The translations under genes and the position numbers were made by a program. This document shows, one piece after another, positions 15,090 to 23,465 of a stretch of 45,546 nucleotides of DNA; position 1 is the stretch's first letter; every line of letters starts with the position of its first letter. This DNA comes from Enterococcus_D entomosocium. GTDB lineage: Bacteria; Bacillota; Bacilli; Lactobacillales; Enterococcaceae. A model generated the notes under the pieces. The model was not told the DNA's origin, did no database searches, and saw nothing but the letters and a program-made list of their open reading frames with translations. The stretch is from assembly GCF_030441895.1 (NCBI RefSeq), contig NZ_JARJAS010000030.1, one strand, 5' to 3'.

Positions 15090-15212
15090 CGTTCAGACGT
15101 CCTCAGAACACTTCTGAGACGTTTTGAATCACGAATGATAAATATATCTGTGCGAAAGTCGAACGACTCTCAGACGCACACAGAACGTTTCTGAGGCGTT
15201 TTGTGTGCGGAA
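15090..15212 (+). repeat. Two further related blocks, 77 bp apart
   Basis: CAGACG-N4-CAGAAC-N4-CTGAG(A/G)CG-TTTTG occurs at 15094 and again at 15171, exactly 77 bp later, each followed by an ATAAAT-containing spacer. The internal steps are 10 bp and include a CTCAGAA/TTCTGAG dyad in the first copy. They share the 77-bp period of the array to the left and are probably part of it. Confidence 0.65.
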
Positions 15213-15243
15213 TAAATCAGATGCTTTGACGGTGGCAAGCATA

Positions 15244-15263
15244 GCAAGTGTATATACACTTGC
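15244..15263. promoter_or_regulatory. 20-bp perfect palindrome
   Basis: GCAAGTGTATATACACTTGC. It is isolated between the repeat blocks and a terminator-like hairpin (15271-15323, arms near ACAAAAAGAAGT/ACTTCTTTTTGT). It could be an operator or a recombinase site; no partner is evident. Confidence 0.45.
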
Positions 15264-15524
15264 GTAAAAAACAAAAAAGAAGTCGGCACAAAATTTATAG
15301 TTTGCGTCAACTTCTTTTTGTTTTGAATCAACTTTGGGGCGTCCCCCAAACCCAAAAATGAAATTTTTTGATGATGGCTGCTAGCGTTAAGTTCTGCATT
15401 TAGTTATTCTAGTGATCCATCATTAAAAAAAGAGGGCAGATAAATCAGCTAGAAGTATGGAGCAGATGCAGGGAAAACCTTGTATAGTCAGGAAGACAGA
15501 GCGAACTAGATAAAAATGTAAAAC

Positions 15525-15553
15525 GTGACTGAGAGGTTCATTTATGCTATACT
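15525..15553 (+). promoter_or_regulatory. Promoter of the Fst antitoxin RNA
   Basis: GTGACT (15525-15530), 17 bp, TATACT (15548-15553). It would start an RNA near 15560 that runs into the shared terminator. Confidence 0.65.
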
Positions 15554-15559
15554 AGTGGT

Positions 15560-15625
15560 ACAAGTAAGTACTTCAAGCAATATCCAAAAAGAGCCAGGCG
15601 GGGGCAACCGACTGGCTCTTTTCTT
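15560..15625 (+). ncRNA. Antitoxin RNA of the Fst/par type I locus (RNA II)
   Basis: A short rightward RNA of about 65 nt. Its 5' part (15561-15585) repeats, nearly base for base, the plus-strand sequence at 15730-15755, so it is complementary to the toxin mRNA's ribosome site and start. Its 3' end is the bidirectional hairpin AAAAGAGCCAG/CTGGCTCTTTT (15587-15597, 15612-15622), which also ends the convergent toxin transcript. This is the layout of the pAD1 par locus, where RNA II blocks translation of Fst. Confidence 0.82.
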
Positions 15626-15646
15626 TTTTCGTCAAATGACGTGAGG

Positions 15647-15745
15647 CTAGCTGTCTTTCTTGTCCTTGGAATCTAACCATTTGTTGATGTGATGGGCAAT
15701 CACGGCAACCGTAATTCCAAGTAAGACGTCAAGTAGGTACTTCAA
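15647..15745 (-). CDS. fst: Fst-family type I toxin, TTG start
   Basis: A 32-residue peptide: a hydrophobic helix (LLDVLLGITVAVIAHHI) followed by the conserved WLDSKDKK-type charged tail of Fst/Ldr-like membrane toxins. It starts at TTG 15745 with AAGGAGG 8 bases upstream. The stem GCTGAA-ATC-TTCAGC lies just before the ribosome site, as in the 5' stem-loop that limits fst translation. The convergent antitoxin RNA shares direct repeats and the terminator. Loss of the plasmid lets the stable toxin mRNA be translated, damaging the membrane. A likely mRNA runs from about 15800 to 15590 on the minus strand. Confidence 0.85.
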   Translation of the reverse strand: MKYLLDVLLGITVAVIAHHINKWLDSKDKKDS

Positions 15746-15942
15746 AGCAATATCCTCCTTCCTTGCTGAAGATTTCAGCCAAAAGGGAGACAGCGCTATT
15801 AGTTTATCATAGATTTCCGGTGAATTGATGTGTCATTTAGTCACGTGTTACTGTGGGGTTGTTAGGGCTTGCCCTGACCGCCTGTAAGGCGCTTTATAAC
15901 AAGATTATCTGTAACAGCTTAAAATGTCTTAGGTAGGCTTAT

Positions 15943-16215
15943 ATGAGCAGTCAGAGCCTGCCAGAGCTTACCTTATTTACGGTTTTGATTTTAGCGAGTG
16001 AAGAATTGACTGATCATGAAAAAATAGTAAAGCTTTTGAATGAGAAATTTAGTGCAATGGATTTTTCGAAAACTGAACGTCTTGAAGATGGTATCTGGCA
16101 TTTGGTAGATGCAACGGGAGAGATGTTTGTTCACTTCGAAAGAAATGTAGCAAAAATTCGATCGATCGTAGATTCGATTGAATTTAAAAAATCGATAGAT
16201 CTATGTGATGATTAA
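15943..16215 (+). CDS. Hypothetical protein, 90 residues
   Basis: I do not recognise this protein. It is acidic and soluble, with a helical N-terminal half (ELTDHEKIVKLLNEKFSAMD) and no signal or cysteine pair. The ribosome site is poor (TAGGTAGG) and the start is uncertain. It lies alone between the Fst locus and a recombination-site-like palindrome at 16225. It may be a real small gene or the remnant of one. Confidence 0.45.
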   Translation: MSSQSLPELTLFTVLILASEELTDHEKIVKLLNEKFSAMDFSKTERLEDGIWHLVDATGEMFVHFERNVAKIRSIVDSIEFKKSIDLCDD

Positions 16216-16224
16216 ACGGAAGGT

Positions 16225-16248
16225 GTCAGAAACTTAAAAGTTTCTGAC
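16225..16248. other. Crossover-type palindrome resembling the resolvase site core
   Basis: Perfect arms GTCAGAAACTT and AAGTTTCTGAC around a central AA. The same core occurs at 26253 and 40214 within longer res-like sites. Here the accessory part is absent, so it may be a solitary crossover site left by deletion. Confidence 0.6.
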
Positions 16249-16580
16249 CTATACTGTAATGTTGGAACTCATTGTACTATTGGATACTTCTTGAAAAAAA
16301 ATCGCCGATTCACTGATCGCCGATTCTTTCCTGTGGTTCATATTTGGTAGAACTTTGTTTAACCTATTGACAATAAATGAATGGATAAAGGATTTTGATG
16401 CCTACCGTGCATTTTCGTTTCTATGTTCCATGTACCCCATAATCAAAATAAAAGGATCGTAGATTTTGGGAATGAGTTATGGACCATATTTTCAAATATT
16501 ATTATCTCAAATATCCGTTTATGGGGCTAAGAACTATCCATAAATTTTTAAAGGGACAAATAACATCAAAAAGCGGAAAA
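16249..16580. other. Gene-free stretch
   Basis: No gene is supported. It holds a dyad around ATCGCCGATTC...GATCGCCGATTC and one copy of the 26-bp Tn3-like end. AT-rich sequence then leads to the end of the leftward exporter operon. Confidence 0.5.
16413..16438 (-). mobile_element. Tn3-like end sequence, left copy
   Basis: On the minus strand it begins GGGGTACATGGAACATAG and is identical for 26 bp to 23649-23674. The GGGG-start is typical of Tn3-family ends. Both copies have the same orientation and bracket the peptide-exporter operon. No transposase gene is present. Confidence 0.5.
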
Positions 16581-18296
16581 TTATTCCTTAAAGGGATTTT
16601 TGCCCTCTTTGCGCTCATGAGGCCTATAAGTAAAAACTTTTATTATTAAGATACCTATCCAGGAAATAGTTGACAATAGTACCGCTAACACCACTATTTT
16701 TGAGGTTTGAAAACTAATGACTAATTTGCTACTTTCATTGTTCCTTATAAATATTGTTGGAGACCCGATAGGACTTAACTTTAGCTTGTCATGATTTAGT
16801 AATTTTCCATCTTGCGTTACGTTGGTATCCTTGTATACAACAATTGGATATTCAACATCTCCGTTATGTTTTATCAAAGGTTGAATATCTATAGATCCAC
16901 CTTCAACACTTTTTTTAAAGTCGTTATTTTTCTCAATAATTTCTGTACCGTATAGCTCATAGTTATTTCTATTTGTTTTACGGTATAGAGGCAGATAGTC
17001 TGGTGTGGTTTTTTGTAAGTATACTAAAGCCTTGTTTTTATCTTTAATGAAAAAACTACTTTTAATTTCCTCGGGTGTAATAGAATCATCTATTAATGTT
17101 TTATTTCCAGATGCAATATACCTAGTATCATCATCCCAATTCTGTAAAGTTCCCAAAATTAAAAAAAAACTTTGGCCAATACATACAATTAATAAAAAGT
17201 AATAAAATTTTTTGAAATTAAACAAATTACTTATAGATAAATACAAATAAATAATTAATACAGTTACAGGCACAAAAAATCTAAAGGGAAATTGTATGAA
17301 TTCCGCAAACTTAAACTTATTTTCAATCAATTTATTCCAAGGAATAATACTTGTAGATAGAACCAGAAAAAAAATGGTGACGCAGATAAGTAATTTATTA
17401 AAATTGTTTGTTTCTTTCCACTCAAAAAATATTCTACCAAGGGTGAAAATAATTATTATTGAAAAGAAGATGGGGTTTAATAACCAATAATAGCTATTTT
17501 GATTAATGGTATTGGAACTCATACTTATATTTATAAATGGAGGGATTAACTTATTTTCTTTGGCAATAAATAGATAAGATATCCAAATATTGGCAGTTAA
17601 AATAAAGAATAAGAGAATTTCTCTCAAAAGGCTGAATATAAAGTGATATTTTTTATTATCTCTTAAGAATGAGTACATGAATATTGGCGTATATATTATA
17701 ATCAAAATTAGTGCAGATAAGATATGGACTTGGAATAATAATGCTGTATAAATCCCTAGTTTATATCTAGGGATTTTCCCAGTATTATTCAAATCAAATA
17801 CTATAGAAAGACATACCGGCATAAGGGCTGCTCCCCAACTAGAAAACCCTTGTCTGGTTACCCAATACTGAATCGAAAAAGTAGTAATGAATAATATGGA
17901 TCCAAACAGACATTTAGTGTTGTCCAATCCACCTTTTCTAAGAAAAACATTCATTGAAATACCGGATAAAATAAATAGTATCAGATTTGACAAAACTTGG
18001 TACATAAACCAGTTTTTGCTTAAAAGAACAACTAATCCATGCAGATATGCAAAAAAAGGACTATAAAAAGCATTGACTATTCTCCCAGACTGTTGAAACC
18101 CGTACAAACTAATAAAATAGCTGAAATTTCCATTTCTAATTTGTTCCGATGTTTCGTAAAAGCGATTAAAATGGAAAATTGAGTCTGAACCTATTATCAT
18201 ATTTTTTGTTAATAAATGAGGGGTAATTAATATGATAGAAACAGCTAGAATAGTAATAAAATTAGAAATCTTTAATTTTTTTTTCGTATACATCAT
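16581..18296 (-). CDS. Polytopic membrane protein, PTPS-related/GT-C-like
   Basis: 571 residues with about ten to twelve membrane segments, then an extracellular C-terminal domain and a last membrane helix before a basic tail. The N-terminal segment GSDSIFHFNRFYETSEQIRN and nearby FQQSGRIVNAFYSPFFAYLH match the PTPS-related/YfhO-like membrane proteins of Lactobacillales. These are related in layout to GT-C glycosyltransferases that use lipid-linked sugars. The gene is last in the operon; its start overlaps the end of the lipoprotein gene by 35 bases. It might modify the cell envelope or the exported peptide, or confer immunity. The role is inferred only from family and context. Confidence 0.7.
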   Translation of the reverse strand: MMYTKKKLKISNFITILAVSIILITPHLLTKNMIIGSDSIFHFNRFYETSEQIRNGNFSYFISLYGFQQSGRIVNAFYSPFFAYLHGLVVLLSKNWFMYQVLSNLILFILSGISMNVFLRKGGLDNTKCLFGSILFITTFSIQYWVTRQGFSSWGAALMPVCLSIVFDLNNTGKIPRYKLGIYTALLFQVHILSALILIIIYTPIFMYSFLRDNKKYHFIFSLLREILLFFILTANIWISYLFIAKENKLIPPFINISMSSNTINQNSYYWLLNPIFFSIIIIFTLGRIFFEWKETNNFNKLLICVTIFFLVLSTSIIPWNKLIENKFKFAEFIQFPFRFFVPVTVLIIYLYLSISNLFNFKKFYYFLLIVCIGQSFFLILGTLQNWDDDTRYIASGNKTLIDDSITPEEIKSSFFIKDKNKALVYLQKTTPDYLPLYRKTNRNNYELYGTEIIEKNNDFKKSVEGGSIDIQPLIKHNGDVEYPIVVYKDTNVTQDGKLLNHDKLKLSPIGSPTIFIRNNESSKLVISFQTSKIVVLAVLLSTISWIGILIIKVFTYRPHERKEGKNPFKE

Positions 18297-19098
18297 CGAT
18301 CAGTTTATCTCCTAATATTGAATTACTTTTTACTTTTATGAGATATTCATTTTCATGTTGGCTATAATAATCTATATTCATATACTCTCCATCCAAATCG
18401 TTAATATTAAATGTTAGAGAAAAATCTATGTTTTCGACAATTTGCTCAATGTCATCAAACTTGGAATACTGTTCTAAAATTTTTCTGTTAATATTACTAT
18501 TTACATCTTCGTCCCACAAAGGTTGTTCGATATTTATATTTTTCAAAATTAGGTTGTTATTTTTAGTATTAGTTTCTTCTCCTTTAAAATCAGCACTTAA
18601 ATCATTTTTATTAATTCTTATATTTTTGATGATAGATTCAGAATCTACTCTTGTGTACTCCCCGGCAACCAGATTATTTATATTTGATTCAATTATTCTT
18701 TTTAGGTTAGGAACTACAACCCTTTCATACTCCCCGTATACTTCATCTACTGAAGTGTATGATTGTGTTGTCTTTCTGTATCCCGTTAAAAATACTTTTT
18801 CTTCATTATCCAGTATTTTCATTTCACCTTTTGAATATAAAAATTGATATTTTTCATTCTCAGACACAATTTCTTTGCTAATCTCATTAATTTCTCCTTG
18901 AAGACTTTCACCCTGTATTTTACCATCTTTAATAGAAAACAAAGTATCGTTTTGATTCTCTACTATTGCATGAAAGCTGAGATATTCTCCATCATAAGAA
19001 CTTTGCATTTCTCTATCATTAGATATTTTTGTAGTACACGAAGACAAAGTAAAAACCGATAATATAACTAATATAATATAAAAACCCTTTTTTAACAA
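18262..19098 (-). CDS. Lipoprotein of the peptide-export operon
   Basis: 278 residues. The signal peptide ends in the lipobox LSSC, so the Cys near residue 21 should be lipidated and the protein held on the outer face of the membrane. The mature part is charged, rich in Asp, Asn and Ile, and has no domain I recognise. It lies between the ABC exporter and the polytopic membrane protein and overlaps the latter. Lipoproteins in such operons often give immunity to a secreted peptide or help the transporter; I favour immunity but cannot prove it. Confidence 0.75.
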   Translation of the reverse strand: MLKKGFYIILVILSVFTLSSCTTKISNDREMQSSYDGEYLSFHAIVENQNDTLFSIKDGKIQGESLQGEINEISKEIVSENEKYQFLYSKGEMKILDNEEKVFLTGYRKTTQSYTSVDEVYGEYERVVVPNLKRIIESNINNLVAGEYTRVDSESIIKNIRINKNDLSADFKGEETNTKNNNLILKNINIEQPLWDEDVNSNINRKILEQYSKFDDIEQIVENIDFSLTFNINDLDGEYMNIDYYSQHENEYLIKVKSNSILGDKLIDDVYEKKIKDF

Positions 19099-19122
19099 TA
19101 TCTTGACCTCCTATTGAGTAAG

Positions 19123-21207
19123 TTACATTTTTATAATTTTCTTACACTTTCTTCTAACATAGTCGTTGTGATCTGTAAAAATTAAAGTACAGTTCTCCCT
19201 TTTAGAAAATAAAAAATCAAGTAAATTCTTTTCGGTTTCTCTATCAATTTGTGAGGTACTTTCATCAAATATGAGTACTGATTTTTTAGATAACAATGTC
19301 CTACAAAAAGATATTGTTTGTTTTTGTCCTTCAGAAAGATTAGCGCCCTCTTCTAAAACAATTGAATTCAATCCCTCTCCCATATCAGATAAAAGATTAT
19401 TAATAATTCCACTGTCAATCAGTTCTTTTAGAAAATGTTCACTATCTGGATTTGTGTTATTTCCCATCAAATTTTCATATAGATTCCCAGAAAATACAGT
19501 ACAGGTCGAGGGAGTATATTCAATATTATTTCTGACTTCATTTACTGCTAATTCAGATACTTCTTGACCATTAATGCTTAGAGAGCCTGAATAATTCATG
19601 CAGAGTTTGGTTAATAACTTAAACAAAGTGCTTTTCCCAGATCCATTAGAACCGTCAACAAATATCCTATCACCTTGTTCAATCTCGAAATTTAAATTTT
19701 GAATCACTTGTTTACTTCCGTACTTAAAGCTTAATTTTTTTGCAATAATCGTATCAATATCTAAGCGACTAGTCTCAGAAATATAGAACTCTGAATCACT
19801 TTTTTCGTACTCTAATACACGCTCATACGAAACTATAAATTGTTGGTAGTCTTTTTGCATCGATATCATATTAATAATAGGAGTGATAAACAGCCCCATT
19901 ATTGACTCAAATGCAATTAATTCACCAAGAGTAAGAATATTATTTGATATTTGAATAATTCCAACCCACAATACGGTAACCATTCCTATTTCTTGAATAT
20001 TACTGGTAACAAAACTGAAAATAATTTCTAACACTCCAAACATCTTCTTAGAATGAAAAAATTTATCAGAAGTAACCACAAGTTTATCAAAAAAGTTATG
20101 CTCCATTTGCTGATTTTTTATCAATTCAATCAATTTAATATCTTCAGAAAAATCTGAGACCACATTTGCATCATATTCCAGTAGTTCTCTTTGTTTTTTA
20201 TTGAATCTAGGAACAATAATAATAGAAGCTAGGCAATAAAATAGGACTATAATAAATACTATTAGTGTTAGTCTAAAATTTATAGAAATTAAAGCAATCC
20301 CACCTACAAATATCATTATAATGTCTGAAAAGAATTTGGTCACAATTTTGGAAAAGAAATTACCTATGTTTTCAAGATCATTTACTCTTGTTAAAGAATC
20401 GCCAGATTTTTTTGATTCAATAAATGGGATTTTTAATCTGAAAAAATTCAAAAAAAAGTTTTTTCTTAAATGTTTTTGAAAATCAATATCTGTACTATTT
20501 AATAGAATACTGATCGATAATGAAATTACATTTTTTAATAAATAAAAAATAATTAGCCCCAGAAAGAAAGTATTCCGACTGACTGAGATTGATTTAAGTA
20601 AAATAACGTTTTCCGTTTGAGCTTGAGTAAAATTATCAATTATTATTTGATATGATTTTGCGCCTAGAATGGACATTAAAGATATGATTAAAATGAGAAA
20701 AGATATACTCATTAATTTCACTCTATATGGCTTGACTAACTGAAGCGAATCTTTTAAAGATACTTTAGCATAGATTTTTTTCTCTTGTTTTGAGTCATTA
20801 AATGAAATTATATTCCCTGTCCACGATTTATTAAAATCTTCCAAACTCATGTGATATTTACCAATTCCTGGATCAAAAACAAAAACTTTATTTTTTTTTA
20901 TATTTCTTACCACGATAAAATGCATTTGCCCATTAGTCTTCTCAATATGCGCTATAAATGGATATCTTATTGTTGTGCTCTTTATTTCTAATATTAGTTC
21001 ATCTAAAGTACCTGTTAAGCCTTCGGCATCAACATCAAAACGATTTGCGGAATCAACTATATCTTGAATGGAAGAACCATATGCATCCTTAAATATTCTA
21101 TTTTTTACTTCATATAGGGAGACTTTATTTTTTAAGATACTCAAAACTGTGGCTAAGGCTGCTGCACCACAATCGGTTTCGTCATATTGTAAAAAATAAT
21201 GATTCAT
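19123..21207 (-). CDS. Peptidase-containing ABC exporter (C39, PCAT)
   Basis: 694 residues in the classic three-part layout. An N-terminal C39 cysteine peptidase has its active Cys13 in YDETDCGAAALATVL, with the partner His in MHFIVV near residue 96 and Asp in FVFDPG. A six-helix membrane domain covers about residues 155-440. The ATPase has Walker A GSNGSGKST (about 519-527), signature LSEGQKQ near 624, Walker B SVLIFDEST and the H-loop FTDHND. It should cut a double-glycine leader and export the peptide. The gene overlaps the preceding permease gene by one base. The obvious substrate is the 64-residue double-glycine peptide encoded upstream in the operon. Confidence 0.93.
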   Translation of the reverse strand: MNHYFLQYDETDCGAAALATVLSILKNKVSLYEVKNRIFKDAYGSSIQDIVDSANRFDVDAEGLTGTLDELILEIKSTTIRYPFIAHIEKTNGQMHFIVVRNIKKNKVFVFDPGIGKYHMSLEDFNKSWTGNIISFNDSKQEKKIYAKVSLKDSLQLVKPYRVKLMSISFLILIISLMSILGAKSYQIIIDNFTQAQTENVILLKSISVSRNTFFLGLIIFYLLKNVISLSISILLNSTDIDFQKHLRKNFFLNFFRLKIPFIESKKSGDSLTRVNDLENIGNFFSKIVTKFFSDIIMIFVGGIALISINFRLTLIVFIIVLFYCLASIIIVPRFNKKQRELLEYDANVVSDFSEDIKLIELIKNQQMEHNFFDKLVVTSDKFFHSKKMFGVLEIIFSFVTSNIQEIGMVTVLWVGIIQISNNILTLGELIAFESIMGLFITPIINMISMQKDYQQFIVSYERVLEYEKSDSEFYISETSRLDIDTIIAKKLSFKYGSKQVIQNLNFEIEQGDRIFVDGSNGSGKSTLFKLLTKLCMNYSGSLSINGQEVSELAVNEVRNNIEYTPSTCTVFSGNLYENLMGNNTNPDSEHFLKELIDSGIINNLLSDMGEGLNSIVLEEGANLSEGQKQTISFCRTLLSKKSVLIFDESTSQIDRETEKNLLDFLFSKRENCTLIFTDHNDYVRRKCKKIIKM

Positions 21208-22583
21208 TAAGATAACCTCCTGTAATTAGCGTCTCTTCTCTGTAAAACATAACTAATTAGAAGTGTAATAAAGGCGCAGAGTATCATTCCTAGTACACCA
21301 AAAAAAGCAGTTTCTGAGAAAGACAACTTCATTAAATTCTGTATAGTTTCATTATCTAATATAACTTTATCGAGGCGATAATATTGAGGTATTTCGTGTT
21401 CAATGGGTACTAAATTACTAAAACGATTCAATACATATAAATAGCCACCGATAATTTTCTTCAGTAAAAAATATGATAGGGGAATGGATAATATATTAAT
21501 GCCAACCCAAATAATTAATATTTTCAACTTTCCTGTGGGTATACGTATAATTTTTTGTAGAGATATAGTATTAAATATAATCAACGCTATGAACGATACT
21601 ATGAATAAGGGAATAGAGAAATTCCCGAATACATTTAAATTTTTATATCTAGAATTTCCATCTATAACTTTCATATAAGGATAATCTTTAATATTCCTAG
21701 TTAAATTATTCCTAAATTTAGATAATGAAACATCCTCATTTGGAATAATACTAACTTCAAAATAATCCTCCGTTAATAAGTTTTGGAGCAACTCTTCTTT
21801 ATTACTTATTTTTTGGTTATATGGGTTTAAGTAGTCTTCAAAATTTTCTGGATAATTGTCGATTTCAACTTTTAATATTTTTTCTCGAAACTCTTGCACT
21901 AGGCTATTTGGTACGTATATATTTGTATTTAGGATAGAATTATTGAATTTGAATTCATCACTTGTGGTGTCCAACCAATTGAACTCATTAGGTGCAAAAA
22001 TACCTATAACTTTTAGAGGAAGCGGAATATCTACATGATCATGTTCGCCATTATTTCTGTGAATTAATGCGTCTAGATAAATTTCATCTCCGACTTTAGT
22101 ATTATTTTGAAATGCAAATTCTTCAGAAACAATTGCCGAATTAGTTTCTAAATCATTTTCAAGAAACGTCCTTCCGTCTACTATAATTACTTTTTCAATT
22201 AGTAAGTCGTAAAAAAATCTTTGATCAGAACCAAGTATCTTGTACAATTCTCCATGGGAATCTTCAGACTCTGCCTCATGTTCTTTATTTTCTGTCTCAA
22301 CATATAACGGAATACTTTTACTTATGTAGTCTACATTAGGATCGTTTTCCATTTTTTCGAAGAATGTATCTCCTGGGAAGGTTCTAATAATAGTCCTTCC
22401 CGATTCATAGTCACTACCCATTTTTACAATATCTTCGATAATCGAAAATTTATTCCCTATAGTATTGTCGACGACTTTGTTGAAGTTATAATTTCCTAAT
22501 ACTACTAGTCCAAATAAAAAAAATAAGCAACATAATACTATCTCTATAAATCCATAGACAAATAATTTATTTTTGATGAACAT
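21207..22583 (-). CDS. MacB/FtsX-like permease-type membrane protein
   Basis: 458 residues. One N-terminal membrane segment (about residues 7-30) precedes a large extracellular domain of about 280 residues, and three C-terminal membrane segments end in RRDANYRRLS. This is the MacB/FtsX permease layout. There is no ATPase of its own, so it may work with the C39 exporter's ATPase domain or another host ATPase, or act as an immunity or sensor protein. It lies directly between the peptide gene and the exporter gene and overlaps the latter by one base. Family assignment is from topology only. Confidence 0.65.
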   Translation of the reverse strand: MFIKNKLFVYGFIEIVLCCLFFLFGLVVLGNYNFNKVVDNTIGNKFSIIEDIVKMGSDYESGRTIIRTFPGDTFFEKMENDPNVDYISKSIPLYVETENKEHEAESEDSHGELYKILGSDQRFFYDLLIEKVIIVDGRTFLENDLETNSAIVSEEFAFQNNTKVGDEIYLDALIHRNNGEHDHVDIPLPLKVIGIFAPNEFNWLDTTSDEFKFNNSILNTNIYVPNSLVQEFREKILKVEIDNYPENFEDYLNPYNQKISNKEELLQNLLTEDYFEVSIIPNEDVSLSKFRNNLTRNIKDYPYMKVIDGNSRYKNLNVFGNFSIPLFIVSFIALIIFNTISLQKIIRIPTGKLKILIIWVGINILSIPLSYFLLKKIIGGYLYVLNRFSNLVPIEHEIPQYYRLDKVILDNETIQNLMKLSFSETAFFGVLGMILCAFITLLISYVLQRRDANYRRLS

Positions 22584-22617
22584 AAAAACATCCCTTCATT
22601 GTTAGTGTATACATTAA

Positions 22618-22662
22618 AAACCACCCTCAAAAGTTAAAAATAATACTTCCAAGGGTGGTTTC
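22618..22662 (-). terminator. Intra-operon terminator after the peptide gene
   Basis: AAACCACCCT...AGGGTGGTTT pair with further inner pairing, and T5 follows on the minus strand. It sits between the peptide gene and the transporter genes. Partial read-through would give much peptide mRNA and less exporter mRNA, as in known bacteriocin operons. Confidence 0.8.
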
Positions 22663-22691
22663 CAATGTATTCTCCATATTTTAACGATTTG

Positions 22692-22886
22692 TTATGATGC
22701 TATCCATGTATTAGTATGTCCGTATGTGCGTCTATGCTCGTTCATGGCAGCATTCGCTGTGCTGAATCGGAGATGAAATGCGCTGACAAAAGTGTTTGCA
22801 GCCCAACTGCTGTGGTAAGTGTGTTTACATTTCCAGTTATATCCTCCAGAAATTTTCTCGCTTTGTTCTTTGCTCAATTTATCCAT
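22692..22886 (-). CDS. Double-glycine leader peptide, putative bacteriocin or signal
   Basis: A 64-residue precursor. The leader MDKLSKEQSEKISGG (cut after Gly15) precedes a 49-residue core rich in His, Trp, Tyr, Ala and Asn with a single Cys (YNWKCKHTYHSS...). AAAGGAG lies 5 bases before ATG 22886; an ATG 18 bases earlier is inside that site and is not the start. It is followed by a terminator and then by a C39-peptidase exporter, so it is almost certainly the exported substrate. The core matches no bacteriocin class I know: no YGNGV box, no Cys pair, no GxxxG pattern. It may be a bacteriocin, a pheromone or a modified peptide. Confidence 0.85.
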   Translation of the reverse strand: MDKLSKEQSEKISGGYNWKCKHTYHSSWAANTFVSAFHLRFSTANAAMNEHRRTYGHTNTWIAS

Positions 22887-22922
22887 GTTTTTTTCTCCTT
22901 TCATTGTTTATTTTTACTACCA

Positions 22923-23105
22923 TTACATCTTACCACTCTCTAGTTGCAAATTCAAATATTCTTTTACTAAAGGGAAATACCCTCCAGCGGAGTATGATCC
23001 CACAATGACACCTGCAATAAATAGTAATAGCACTGTATGTCTTTCTTTTGAGATGATCATCATTCTATAATTTCTTTTTCTAATAGAACTGCAGCCTAAC
23101 ATCAA
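22923..23105 (-). CDS. Small membrane ORF upstream of the peptide gene
   Basis: 60 codons, or about 46 from an internal ATG (MMIISKERHT...). There is one hydrophobic segment (TVLLLFIAGVIVGSYSAGGY) and then a short polar tail. The ribosome site is weak. Its position in front of the double-glycine peptide gene and its membrane pattern suit a small immunity protein, but it could also be a remnant of the decayed segment to its right. Confidence 0.4.
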   Translation of the reverse strand: MMLGCSSIRKRNYRMMIISKERHTVLLLFIAGVIVGSYSAGGYFPLVKEYLNLQLESGKM

Positions 23106-23137
23106 TGGCGTTTTTAGCTAGTTTATAGTTTGATTCA

Positions 23138-23465
23138 TCAATACCAGAAAAAATTCTCTAGCGGAGAAATGTAGTATTTCTTTCCATTCTCAAACTCATA
23201 GAAATCTTGATTTGTAAATAAGATATAAGCTAAAGCAAGTAATCTTTGCTCACCCCCAGATAAATGACCAGCGAACCAGATTTCACTATTGATCTCTTTT
23301 CCTTCAATATTAATTAACTAATTCGTTACGTTCATCAAATAATTTATCATTCCCAGAAATGATAAATACCAAGCTTCTCCAGTAAGGGTCTTGAAGATCC
23401 TCAAACCCTAGTTCATTTATCATGTAGCAAAATTTGGCAATATGTTCCTTGTTTAAAAATACTCT
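23138..23465 (-). pseudogene. Decayed gene of unknown family
   Basis: Two minus-strand frames join across a frameshift near 23320. The N-terminal part is VFLNKEHIAKFCYMINELGF and onward. The C-terminal part contains HLSGGEQRLLALAYILFTNQ and ends near ISPLENFFWY. The start is missing where the recombinase remnant begins at 23463. LSGGEQ looks like an ABC signature, but there is no Walker B after it and the total is only about 105 residues, so I do not call it an ATPase. Confidence 0.5.

Noticed and set aside
14673..15212. The repeat blocks could be taken for a CRISPR array
   Set aside because: Repeats are 11 bp, differ between blocks, and no cas gene or 20-50-bp repeat-spacer pattern is present.
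23138..23465. LSGGEQ text suggesting an ABC transporter ATPase
   Set aside because: No Walker A or B is present and the product is about 105 residues across a frameshift.
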